Below, piece after piece: positions 19,471 through 26,823 of a stretch of DNA of 64,000 bases; the stretch's first letter is position 1; the number at the start of each line of letters is the position of its first letter. Origin of the DNA: Candidatus Nitrospira nitrosa (GTDB lineage Bacteria; Nitrospirota; Nitrospiria; Nitrospirales; Nitrospiraceae); assembly GCF_001458735.1 (NCBI RefSeq), contig NZ_CZQA01000010.1:434001-498000 (forward strand), written 5' to 3'. The notes beneath the pieces are model-generated. The model searched no databases and was not told the origin of the DNA. It saw only the letters and a program-made list of their open reading frames with translations. The position numbers and the translations under genes are program-made.

Positions 19471-19827
19471 ATGGCTAGACCAATGACTCGTTCCTATCAG
19501 ATGTTGCACCTCGCTATCCTGTTATTCGCTCTGACGGCCTGTCCATCGGAGAACCCGTCCCTCGGTTCCCAATTTTCCTCAGATAGTGGCACCGCCTTGC
19601 TTTCTTGGGACGCAAGCGCTGGAGCTGATATCGCTGGATACAAGATCTATCTGGCGACAGCCTCGGGCACCTATGGGACGCCAATTGCAACGACGTCCAC
19701 GGATATCACCACGTACACCGTCACCGGGCTGGCAACAGGCACCACCTATTTCTTCGTTGTTTCCGCGTTTAATCTGGATGGAGCTGAAAGTACATTCTCA
19801 AACGAAGTCAGCAAGGTTATCCCTTAA
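19471..19827 (+). CDS. Fibronectin type III domain lipoprotein
   Basis: A small envelope protein with a lipoprotein signal (hydrophobic helix ending in the lipobox LTAC, lipidated Cys near residue 24). A single fibronectin type III domain follows: TALLSWDASAGADIAGYKIY, then YTVTGLATGTTYFFVVSAFN and ESTFSNEVSKVIP. Such domains mediate protein or polysaccharide contacts at the surface. No operon partner is evident, as the neighbouring genes are separated by 270 bp or more. The exact ATG (19471 or the one at residue 5 or 11) is uncertain. Confidence 0.8.
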   Translation: MARPMTRSYQMLHLAILLFALTACPSENPSLGSQFSSDSGTALLSWDASAGADIAGYKIYLATASGTYGTPIATTSTDITTYTVTGLATGTTYFFVVSAFNLDGAESTFSNEVSKVIP

Positions 19828-20214
19828 TCAACAAACACCCCGAGCACAGACTTTTCTGGCAACCATCCCTCGCACCCTCCTCCATAAGAGAACCGTACAA
19901 GCACTAAGGTTGGCATGAGCTGAGATGAGACAGCCTTCCATATCTCGCTCTCACCCGTGATCTCAGAATAAATATCTGAATGGTGCATGGCACCATTCAT
20001 TGCGCTTCACTACTTCAGCCCCTATCTCTCGCTTCATAACCGGGGTATCTTGCGTTCAAAAGCAGAATGTCTGTCTACTCAAGGCATGCCAATCATGAAT
20101 ATGTTACGATTCAGCGCTCCGCCTCTTGGCACCAAAGCGCAGTACCAACTCCAGAGGAGAGGGTTCAATGGGCAATATGGTTGACTTCACCCAGTATAGG
20201 CCAGAATAACGAAC
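19828..20214. other. Intergenic region with a perfect palindrome
   Basis: No gene is visible. The stretch contains the palindrome listed at 19977-19999 and is probably the control region of the large cyclase gene that begins at 20215. Confidence 0.45.
19977..19999. promoter_or_regulatory. Palindromic operator-like site upstream of the cyclase gene
   Basis: TGAATGGTGC and GCACCATTCA form perfect 10-bp arms around ATG. It lies about 215 bp upstream of the cyclase/ATPase gene and has no T-run after it, so a dimeric regulator site is more likely than a terminator. The binding protein is unknown. Confidence 0.4.
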
Positions 20215-23200
20215 ATGTATTGTTCTCATTGTCGAGCTGAGAACCGTGAAGGAGCTCAATTCTGCCGAGAATGCGGGACACTTCTGGAGATGGTATGCCA
20301 GAAGTGTGGTTTAAGAATTGAGCCAGGCAGTCGTTTCTGTGATGGCTGTGGATCGCCACTCGGCGCTGAGGTTGGCCCAGAAACTCTGTTCACCAGTTCC
20401 TCAGTCTTCTCTAAAACTCCAGCGAGCTACACACTGAAGCGTTCCCCCGAAAAGATCCTCAACTCTCTGGCCGTGCTGGAGGGTGAACGTAAGCAAGTCA
20501 CCGTCCTCTTCGTCGACGTCGCCGGCTTCACCTCAATGTCCGAGCGGCTTGACCCCGAAGACGTCCATACCATTATGCAGTATGCCTTTAAGCTGATGCT
20601 GGAGGAAGTTCATCACTTCGAAGGTACGGTCAGCCAGTTCCTAGGCGACGGAATTATGGCTCTCTTCGGGGCACCCATGGCTCATGAGGATCATGCTCAA
20701 CGCGCAGTCCGCGCAGCGCTGGGAATACGCAAAGCTCTTGAAGCCTATCAAGAAGATCTTCAGCAGCAACGGAATCTCAGCTTCCAGGTCCGTCAAGGCC
20801 TGAATACCGGTCTTGTTGTCGTAGGCTCCATCGGTACAGACCTTCGTACGGATTATACTGCGATGGGCGACACCACCAACATTTCGGCACGACTACAACA
20901 GGCCGCAGACCGTGGACAGATCCTCGTATCAGAAGCCACCCACCGAGTTGTCAAAGGGTACTTTCAGACTCGCATACTCGGTGGTCTTACTCTGAAGGGA
21001 AAGACGGAACCCGTAGTAGCCTGGGAAATCCTGGGAGTGCGCGAAGGCCGCACGAGAATGGAAGTCGCGGCCGAGGACGGGTTTACGCCTTATGTCGGAC
21101 GCGAGCGCGAACTGCAGACGCTCTTCGACTGCTTCGAGAAGGCACGGGGCGGACAGGGGCAAGTTGCATTCATCGTCGGCGAGCCGGGTATTGGAAAGTC
21201 CAGGCTCCTGTACGAGTTCCATCGGAAGCTAAGCGGCGATGCGACTTGGCTTGAGGGGCAATGCATGTCATTTGGTCAATCAATGGCGATGCATCCCATC
21301 ATCGACATGATGAAGCGGACCTTCGGAATCGAGGGTGAGGATAACGAGGGCACAATCGCCGACAAAATCGAGCTCGGCGTTCTGAAGGTTGGAGAACACT
21401 TACGCCCTGTCATCCCTTACCTTCGGCATCTTTTATCAATTGAGCCTGGTGACCCCGCCGTTCTCACCATGGATCCTCAGCAACGGCGCGGCGAAACATT
21501 CGATGCCTTGCGCCAGTTTTTCGTAGGTACCTCAACTATCCAACCCCTCATACGGGTGCACGAAGATTGTCATTGGATGGATATGGCAACCGAAGATTAT
21601 TTATCCCTGATGGCCACTATCGTGCCCACTAATCGGATTCTTGATATCTTCACGTACCGGACCGGTTATTCACATCCTTTCGGGGAGCGCACCTACCACA
21701 ACAACATCAGGCTCACACCGCTATCTGCAGAGGACAGCATGCACATCGCGGAATCCGTACTATCTGTGGAGCACTTGCCACAAAACTTGCACAGGCTGGT
21801 CACCTCAAGGGCGGAAGGGAATCCCTTCTTCCTGGAAGAGATCATAAAATCTCTCCAGGAGACTGGAGCCATACGAAGATCCGGTGAACGATACGTCCTG
21901 GCCAAGCGGATCACGGAAATCTTCGTTCCTAGCACCATCCAAGACGTCATCATGGCCAGAATCGACCGCCTCGACGAGGCACCCAAAAAAATCCTTCAAC
22001 TTGCCTCCGTCATCGGCCGAGAATTCAGCACCCGGCTCCTTGACCGCATCACCGACATCCAAGATCGTCGCGCAAGTCCTTTACAAGAACTAAAGGCGGT
22101 GGGACTCATCTACGAAAAACGACTTTCCTCCGAACAGGCTTACATCTTCAAGCATGCTCTCACCCATGACGTCGCATACGGTTCCTTGCTCATTCAGCGG
22201 CGTAAGGAATTGCACCGGATCATCGCGCTCGCCATCGAGACACTCTATGCAGATCGGCTCACCGAACAATATGAGGTTCTCGCGCATCATTTCACCCGTG
22301 CGGAGGACTGGTCACATGCTCTCGGTTACTTGCTCAGAAGCGCCGAGAAGGCGCTGAAATCGTTCGCCAACCGAGAAGCCGTTGTCCTCTATGACAAAGC
22401 CCTCGACGTCACTAGTCGGCTCGAGGGGACCGCGGACGTCAAGGTCCTCATGTCAATCCGGGAGACCAAAGCGAATGCCTATTTCGCTCTCAGCGATTTT
22501 TCAAACTCGCATGCCGAAAGCGAGTGCCTGCTCGCCCTCGCCAGGCACATGGGAGACAAAGTGAAAGAAGGCGCTGCCCTGGCCAGCATGGCATTTTCGT
22601 CATTCTGGGCACATGACTTCGACAAGGCGCTCGAAGAATCCAGACAGGCACTCGATGTCGCCACCCAAGTCGATGCTGCACCGGTCATCGCAGCTAGCCG
22701 TTTTACAAATGGGTACATCTACGCCACAACCGAGCGGCTCGAGGCAGCTCGAATCGAGTGGACTGAGGCGTTGCGCATCGGCCGCGCGACGGCCGCGCAC
22801 GTTCCGGAATCACTCTCCCTCGGTTGCCTTGCGCTTCAACGGAACTGGGCAGGGGAATACGTGGAAGCAGCCCAGCAAGTAGAGGAGGCAGTCCACATTG
22901 CGCACGAGCATCGTTTGGTGATGCCTATACTATGGACCGTGTGGATCTCCGGCCTTGTTTGCATCGGCAAAGGAAAATACGATGCAGCGCTGATGAAGTT
23001 GGAGCAACATCTGGCCTTCTCTGAGAAAGTCGGTGCTGAAGTGATAAGCCTTCGTGTCCTCAACACGTTGGGATGGCTCTGGATTGAATTTGACAACCAT
23101 ACGCGCGCACTGGACATGAACAAGCGGAGTGCGGACGGCGCACGTAAGCGCGGCGATCCTGAGACCTTTGCCAATGCCAACATCAACCTCGCTGATATAT

Positions 23201-23736
23201 TATTGGCTAAAGGAAAACTCCCTGAGGCTCAGGAAGTCACAGAGGAAACCTATAAAATGGTGAAGCATCCTGCCACCAGCGACTGGATGCGCTGGCGATA
23301 CTCGACGCACCTGTTCTCGACCATGGGGGATCTGAGCCTTATCTGCGGCAATCCCGCCAAGGCGTGGGAGTGGGCCAATCAGTGTCTGGAAATCGCTACA
23401 CGCACTAACTCAACAAAGAATCTTGCCAAGGGCTGGCGGCTGCGTGGCGAAATCGCGCTGGCCGAACGCCGGTGGGATGATAGCCTGCATGCCTTGCAGC
23501 AAGCCTTGACCTTTGCACAAACAACGGGAAATCCGACTCAAATTTGGAAAACTCACGTCGCGCTCGGCCGACTGAACGAAGCGCGCCGTCGGCCAGACGC
23601 TGCATACAGTGCCTATGTGGAAGCCCGCAAGGTCCTTGATGATATCAACATTTGCCTGCACGACGAACGCCTACGCACCAGTTTTGACACCTCACCATTG
23701 ATCCAACAGGTTTACAAACTGAGCGCTCCCCGCTGA
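20215..23736 (+). CDS. Zinc-ribbon / class III nucleotide cyclase / AAA ATPase / TPR signalling protein
   Basis: A 1173-residue multidomain protein. Residues 1-50 are a double zinc ribbon with four CxxC pairs (CSHC, CREC, CQKC, CDGC). Residues 88-275 form a class III adenylate/guanylate cyclase domain, with metal-binding Asp101 in LFVDVAGFT and Asp145 in FLGDGIMALFG and a YTAMGDTTNISARL block. Residues 290 to about 600 are an ATPase of the STAND/AAA type with Walker A VGEPGIGKSR at 321-330. The remainder (about 680-1170) is a run of TPR-like helical repeats. Proteins of this layout are thought to couple ligand or partner sensing through TPRs to nucleotide signalling, but the signal is unknown. 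It stands alone, with the start ATG 20215 and a weak ribosome binding site. Cyclase activity is plausible because the metal-binding residues are present. Confidence 0.9.
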   Translation: MYCSHCRAENREGAQFCRECGTLLEMVCQKCGLRIEPGSRFCDGCGSPLGAEVGPETLFTSSSVFSKTPASYTLKRSPEKILNSLAVLEGERKQVTVLFVDVAGFTSMSERLDPEDVHTIMQYAFKLMLEEVHHFEGTVSQFLGDGIMALFGAPMAHEDHAQRAVRAALGIRKALEAYQEDLQQQRNLSFQVRQGLNTGLVVVGSIGTDLRTDYTAMGDTTNISARLQQAADRGQILVSEATHRVVKGYFQTRILGGLTLKGKTEPVVAWEILGVREGRTRMEVAAEDGFTPYVGRERELQTLFDCFEKARGGQGQVAFIVGEPGIGKSRLLYEFHRKLSGDATWLEGQCMSFGQSMAMHPIIDMMKRTFGIEGEDNEGTIADKIELGVLKVGEHLRPVIPYLRHLLSIEPGDPAVLTMDPQQRRGETFDALRQFFVGTSTIQPLIRVHEDCHWMDMATEDYLSLMATIVPTNRILDIFTYRTGYSHPFGERTYHNNIRLTPLSAEDSMHIAESVLSVEHLPQNLHRLVTSRAEGNPFFLEEIIKSLQETGAIRRSGERYVLAKRITEIFVPSTIQDVIMARIDRLDEAPKKILQLASVIGREFSTRLLDRITDIQDRRASPLQELKAVGLIYEKRLSSEQAYIFKHALTHDVAYGSLLIQRRKELHRIIALAIETLYADRLTEQYEVLAHHFTRAEDWSHALGYLLRSAEKALKSFANREAVVLYDKALDVTSRLEGTADVKVLMSIRETKANAYFALSDFSNSHAESECLLALARHMGDKVKEGAALASMAFSSFWAHDFDKALEESRQALDVATQVDAAPVIAASRFTNGYIYATTERLEAARIEWTEALRIGRATAAHVPESLSLGCLALQRNWAGEYVEAAQQVEEAVHIAHEHRLVMPILWTVWISGLVCIGKGKYDAALMKLEQHLAFSEKVGAEVISLRVLNTLGWLWIEFDNHTRALDMNKRSADGARKRGDPETFANANINLADILLAKGKLPEAQEVTEETYKMVKHPATSDWMRWRYSTHLFSTMGDLSLICGNPAKAWEWANQCLEIATRTNSTKNLAKGWRLRGEIALAERRWDDSLHALQQALTFAQTTGNPTQIWKTHVALGRLNEARRRPDAAYSAYVEARKVLDDINICLHDERLRTSFDTSPLIQQVYKLSAPR

Positions 23737-24040
23737 TCTGCGTTTTGACAAGAGCCGAACACTGAAGCAGACGCACTTTCAGTTCATGAATATCCACCCC
23801 AGCCTCACCCATATTCAGATCGCAAGTCCGTTTTACCTCCAGCCACCCAAACTTATGCTACCGGTTTTACTTGACCCTCTCTCACCGCCCACTGTATAAA
23901 CTTCCCTGCCGTACTCGGGGGTGTTGAAAGATGGACGAGGGGGGTATGAGTTTCAGGGATGGCAGATTCCACTGATGTTTGGTTTAATTTCTCCTGCCCC
24001 CCGACCAAACACCCAATCTTCTTCAAAATATTCTCGATTC
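23737..24040. other. Intergenic region upstream of tRNA-Arg
   Basis: No gene or clear signal is visible apart from the sequence immediately before the tRNA, which should carry its promoter. Confidence 0.4.
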
Positions 24041-24116
24041 GCGCCCGTAGCTCAATGGATAGAGCATCTGACTACGGATCAGAAGGTTACAGGTTCAAGT
24101 CCTGTCGGGCGCACCA
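24041..24116 (+). tRNA. tRNA-Arg (anticodon ACG)
   Basis: A complete cloverleaf can be drawn. The acceptor stem is GCGCCCG paired with CGGGCGC and discriminator A. The D-arm is GCTC/GAGC, the anticodon stem TCTGA/TCAGA with loop CTACGGA (anticodon ACG, 24074-24076), and the T-arm ACAGG/CCTGT with loop TTCAAGT. CCA is encoded (24114-24116). The anticodon would be modified to ICG and read CGU, CGC and CGA. The 3' end is partly duplicated 55 bp downstream. Confidence 0.96.
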
Positions 24117-24170
24117 ACCCACCCAGCTTACCCTCTTGATGTTTTACTGACGGATCTGAAGCCCATTAAA

Positions 24171-24192
24171 TTCAGTCCTGTGGGGCGCACCA
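24171..24192 (+). repeat. Partial copy of the tRNA-Arg 3' end
   Basis: TTCAGTCCTGTGGGGCGCACCA repeats the last 23 bases of the tRNA (24094-24116), with one missing A and one C-to-G change. Such tRNA 3'-end repeats are the typical scar of site-specific integration (an attachment site) or a relic of a lost tandem tRNA. It lies 22 bp before the IS630 element. Confidence 0.7.
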
Positions 24193-24229
24193 AACAAAAC
24201 TTGCTCGACCCATATAGCTAAGCCTGTAA

Positions 24230-24750
24230 TCAGTGATAGGCTTTCACAATGTCGTCGAGGGTGGCCTGCTCCTGATACTCCCGGCGCTTCTTGAGGGCGG
24301 CGAAATCATGTTCGATAGGGTTCAGGTCTGGAGAATACGGCGCGAGGAACAGCAGGGTCGCGCCTGTTTGCGCGATGAGCCGCGCCGTTTCCGGCGAGGC
24401 ATGAAACGCGGCGTTGTCCATGATCACGAGGTGCTGAGCATTCAGACGCGGACACAACCTCGTCTTGAGCCAGGCATTGAAGACCGCCGTATCGCAGGTC
24501 CCATCGAACAGGTACGGTTCTTCGAGTCGCCCGTCCATACGCGCAGCAATCAACGAGGTGCGTGGCCGTCGGTGCCCGGAGACCAAGCCGTCCACGCGCT
24601 GGCCTTTCGGTGCATACCCATAGCGCCGCGCCGTCGACGGAGCAAACCCACATTCATCGATGTAGACGGGTTGTTTGCCGCGGCGCAGGAACCGCTCGCG
24701 CAGACGGAGGAACCGTTTTCGTTGAAGCGGGTCGCGCTCATGGTACCCCA
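24230..24750 (-). CDS. IS630 transposase, catalytic part (second frame)
   Basis: This frame encodes the DDE catalytic domain: QPVYIDECGF (first Asp), HLVIMDNAAFH (second Asp) and APYSPDLNPIEHDFA (the Glu). It has no good independent start. Translation must arrive from the upstream frame (24738-25082) by a shift of +1 at or near a run of eight A residues (24754-24761 on the plus strand as T). IS630-group elements often use programmed frameshifting at A-rich sites, so this can be a functional arrangement. A simple one-base indel that kills the gene is the alternative. The stop codon lies within the left terminal repeat. Confidence 0.85.
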
Positions 24751-25082
24751 GTCTTTTTTTTATGGGTCACCGCCAGTTTGCGCAGTGCGTTCCAAATACA
24801 ATATCGGGAAACCTGGAAATGCCGAGCCCGTTCTGCGTGCGTCCGGTCAGGGTGTTCCTCTACATGACGGCGCAACGCGTCCCAATCCAGCTTGTGGGGC
24901 CGCTGTGGACCGGGGCGCTTGTAGGTCACGCCGCCAGGCTTCAGCCAGCGGTACACGCTCGCCTCACCCACCTGATACCGCCGAGCCGCTTCGGCCTTGC
25001 TGCCACCACTTCGAACAAACTCTACCACCCGTTGGCGCAAATCTGAGGAGCATCTCATGCCCACATGATCGCACAACTCCAT
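24738..25082 (-). CDS. IS630 transposase, DNA-binding part (first frame)
   Basis: This is the N-terminal helix-turn-helix region of an IS630 transposase: LRQRVVEFVRSGGSKAEAARRYQVG, then a second HTH (HVEEHPDRTHAERARHFQVS). The frame ends shortly after HKKK, encoded by the A-run where it meets the catalytic frame. Likely starts are ATG 25082 or ATG 25058 (MRCSSDLRQ); the GTG at 25091 is less likely. Confidence 0.83.
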   Translation of the reverse strand: MELCDHVGMRCSSDLRQRVVEFVRSGGSKAEAARRYQVGEASVYRWLKPGGVTYKRPGPQRPHKLDWDALRRHVEEHPDRTHAERARHFQVSRYCIWNALRKLAVTHKKKTGVP

Positions 25083-25230
25083 CTCGACCACTATCAGTAA
25101 ATACAGGCTTAGCTATAACCTGCCCAAACAAAAACGGCTGGGAGAATAGCCGTCCCGTTTCAGTACTTGACCGAACCGCATTTATAGGAGTTGGTGGGAA
25201 ATGAGCCTGGACACAGAGTTCCACATGGTA

Positions 25231-25255
25231 GGAGGTCCGGCTAGTCCAGACCTCC
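25231..25255 (-). terminator. Hairpin downstream of the ammonium channel gene
   Basis: GGAGGTCCGG and CCAGACCTCC form a 10-bp stem with one mismatch and a 5-nt loop, about 40 bp after the stop codon of the minus-strand channel gene. There is no T-tract, so termination efficiency is uncertain. Confidence 0.45.
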
Positions 25256-25295
25256 CACCATGTCATTCACAGGCAATCGGAAGAGACCCTGCCGC

Positions 25296-26567
25296 TTACG
25301 TGCGAGAGGCAGTCCGAGCAAGCAGCTCTTTCTGCAACGCGTTGATATCGGCCTTCGCACCAAGCGCCAGTTCCTCAACCCGTCGTTCACTCTCCGGCCC
25401 TGGTACATGTGAGAATTCGTGGCAATCTTCGTAGGCCTGCTCAGTGGTCCCAGTCGCTCGAATCACGGCACCGGCGATAGCCCCTCCGATAATGGCGATC
25501 CCAAGCGTCATGGCAATCCCCACCAGTTGAACGCCGGCCACGCCAGGCACGACAATGATCGCCATAAGTCCGCCGAGTAGCCCAGGCATCCCATGCAGGT
25601 TGTGCACGCCGCATGTATCGACGAGCTTGATCTTCGATTCGAGCATCGGCTGGATAAACACATACCCAATGACCGACAAGGCACCGGCCAGCAATCCAAT
25701 ACCAAACGCACCGGTCGGACTGACAAGGTTACAAGTCGAGCCGATCGACACCCCACCGGCCAATGCCGCATTGGCCATATCGACCATCGATGTTTTCCCA
25801 TGGTGGAAATGGGTGCTGAGGAAATAGGTTGAGAGCGTCGCCCCGCTCAGAGCCAGAATCGTATTCACAACAGTCTGAGGCATTTGTTCAAACGGCACAA
25901 TCGCCGTCGCAAAACTCGGCCAGAACAGCCACAGCACCATCGATCCCAGCATGGCAAATCGATCGGAGGTCGGATCGGATTCAATCGGCTGACTCCGCTG
26001 CACCGTCGTCGTCAGGACCAATGACGCTGCCAACCCAAAGTAGGCCCCGAACGCATGGATGACAATTGAACCAGCCGAATCCTGAAACCCTTTGGTCAGC
26101 CCAGCGCCATTGTCCAACACAAGATATTCGTTCAGTGCATAGAGCGGCACCAGCAGCAACGTGAGCAGCGCATATTGAAAGACCCGCAAACGCCCCAGCA
26201 CCGCCCCCATCGCAATCAATGCCGTCGCTACAGAAAATTCAGCGTACAGGAGTGCATCGACCGTGTGCGCCTTCAACTCATGGCCCACCACCCCATTGGC
26301 CCGCAATAACATGTACAGAGGGAGTCCTGTTGCAACCACAAGATAGGTACCGGTCGTCGCACCAAAGCCATACCGGCGGACAAATACCATCAGAAATCCA
26401 AATCCCACCACCAGCATGGCGAGAATGTGGATCGAGTAGTTGTATTGCGCGACCAGGCGTGCCTCACTGACGGCACCTGCCGGCTCTTCGGCACCGACCC
26501 AACTCGTGAGACACAAGAGAAACAGACCCGCTGCACTGAGCATCTTTACACAGAAACTGTTCGGCAT
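25296..26567 (-). CDS. Rhesus-type (Rh50) ammonium/ammonia channel
   Basis: A membrane channel of the Amt/Rh superfamily that conducts ammonia/ammonium across the inner membrane. Residues 1-26 form a cleavable signal peptide ending in VGA. About eleven membrane helices follow. The blocks SIVIHAFGAYFGLAAS (pore histidine His171) and DTCGVHNLHGMPGLLGG (His322) match the Rh glycoprotein/Rh50 signatures rather than the classical AmtB ones. Rh-type channels are rare in bacteria but known in Nitrosomonas and, from comparative work, in clade A comammox Nitrospira. AGGAGG lies just upstream of ATG 26567. No glnK-like PII gene is adjacent, which also fits the Rh rather than Amt type. The cytosolic tail (about 45 residues) is charged. 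Confidence 0.9.
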   Translation of the reverse strand: MPNSFCVKMLSAAGLFLLCLTSWVGAEEPAGAVSEARLVAQYNYSIHILAMLVVGFGFLMVFVRRYGFGATTGTYLVVATGLPLYMLLRANGVVGHELKAHTVDALLYAEFSVATALIAMGAVLGRLRVFQYALLTLLLVPLYALNEYLVLDNGAGLTKGFQDSAGSIVIHAFGAYFGLAASLVLTTTVQRSQPIESDPTSDRFAMLGSMVLWLFWPSFATAIVPFEQMPQTVVNTILALSGATLSTYFLSTHFHHGKTSMVDMANAALAGGVSIGSTCNLVSPTGAFGIGLLAGALSVIGYVFIQPMLESKIKLVDTCGVHNLHGMPGLLGGLMAIIVVPGVAGVQLVGIAMTLGIAIIGGAIAGAVIRATGTTEQAYEDCHEFSHVPGPESERRVEELALGAKADINALQKELLARTASRT

Positions 26568-26778
26568 GGAGGCCTCCTTAGGACAGTAGGAGTGAATGGG
26601 GGGATCTAGGGGTGGCAGTGTACTCTACAGATAAGCGTGCTTGTCAAACACGGACGGGAGGTGGCACAGAGACTCAACGACCAAGATGGGATGATGCAGA
26701 AGAGGTCTGGCAGGAAATAGCTGATATGTTAGAGAAAATACAACGTCCGTGGCCGTTTCAAGCCTTCCGGCACACCTC

Positions 26779-26810
26779 GGAGACGGAGGTTTCTCATCAC
26801 CTCCGTCTCC
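26779..26810 (-). terminator. Hairpin at the end of the Tc toxin operon
   Basis: A perfect 12-bp stem (GGAGACGGAGGT with ACCTCCGTCTCC) and an 8-nt loop begin 14 bp past the stop codon of the minus-strand TcA gene. It lacks a T-run, but the position suggests a transcript end or stabilising hairpin. Confidence 0.6.
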
Positions 26811-26823
26811 ATCATGCTTCGTA

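Larger units (their letters stand above)
24215..25115 (-). mobile_element. IS630-family insertion sequence (complete, 901 bp)
   Basis: Both ends are visible. TAGCTAAGCCTGTA starts the left end and its reverse complement closes the right end, with 22 of 25 terminal positions matching. Each end is flanked by TA (24213-24214 and 25116-25117), the target duplication expected for IS630/Tc1-type elements. The transposase is on the minus strand in two reading frames. Confidence 0.9.

Noticed and set aside
24738..25091. Independent regulatory gene with helix-turn-helix
   Set aside because: It lies within the IS630 ends and joins the DDE frame by a +1 shift, so it is the first part of the transposase.
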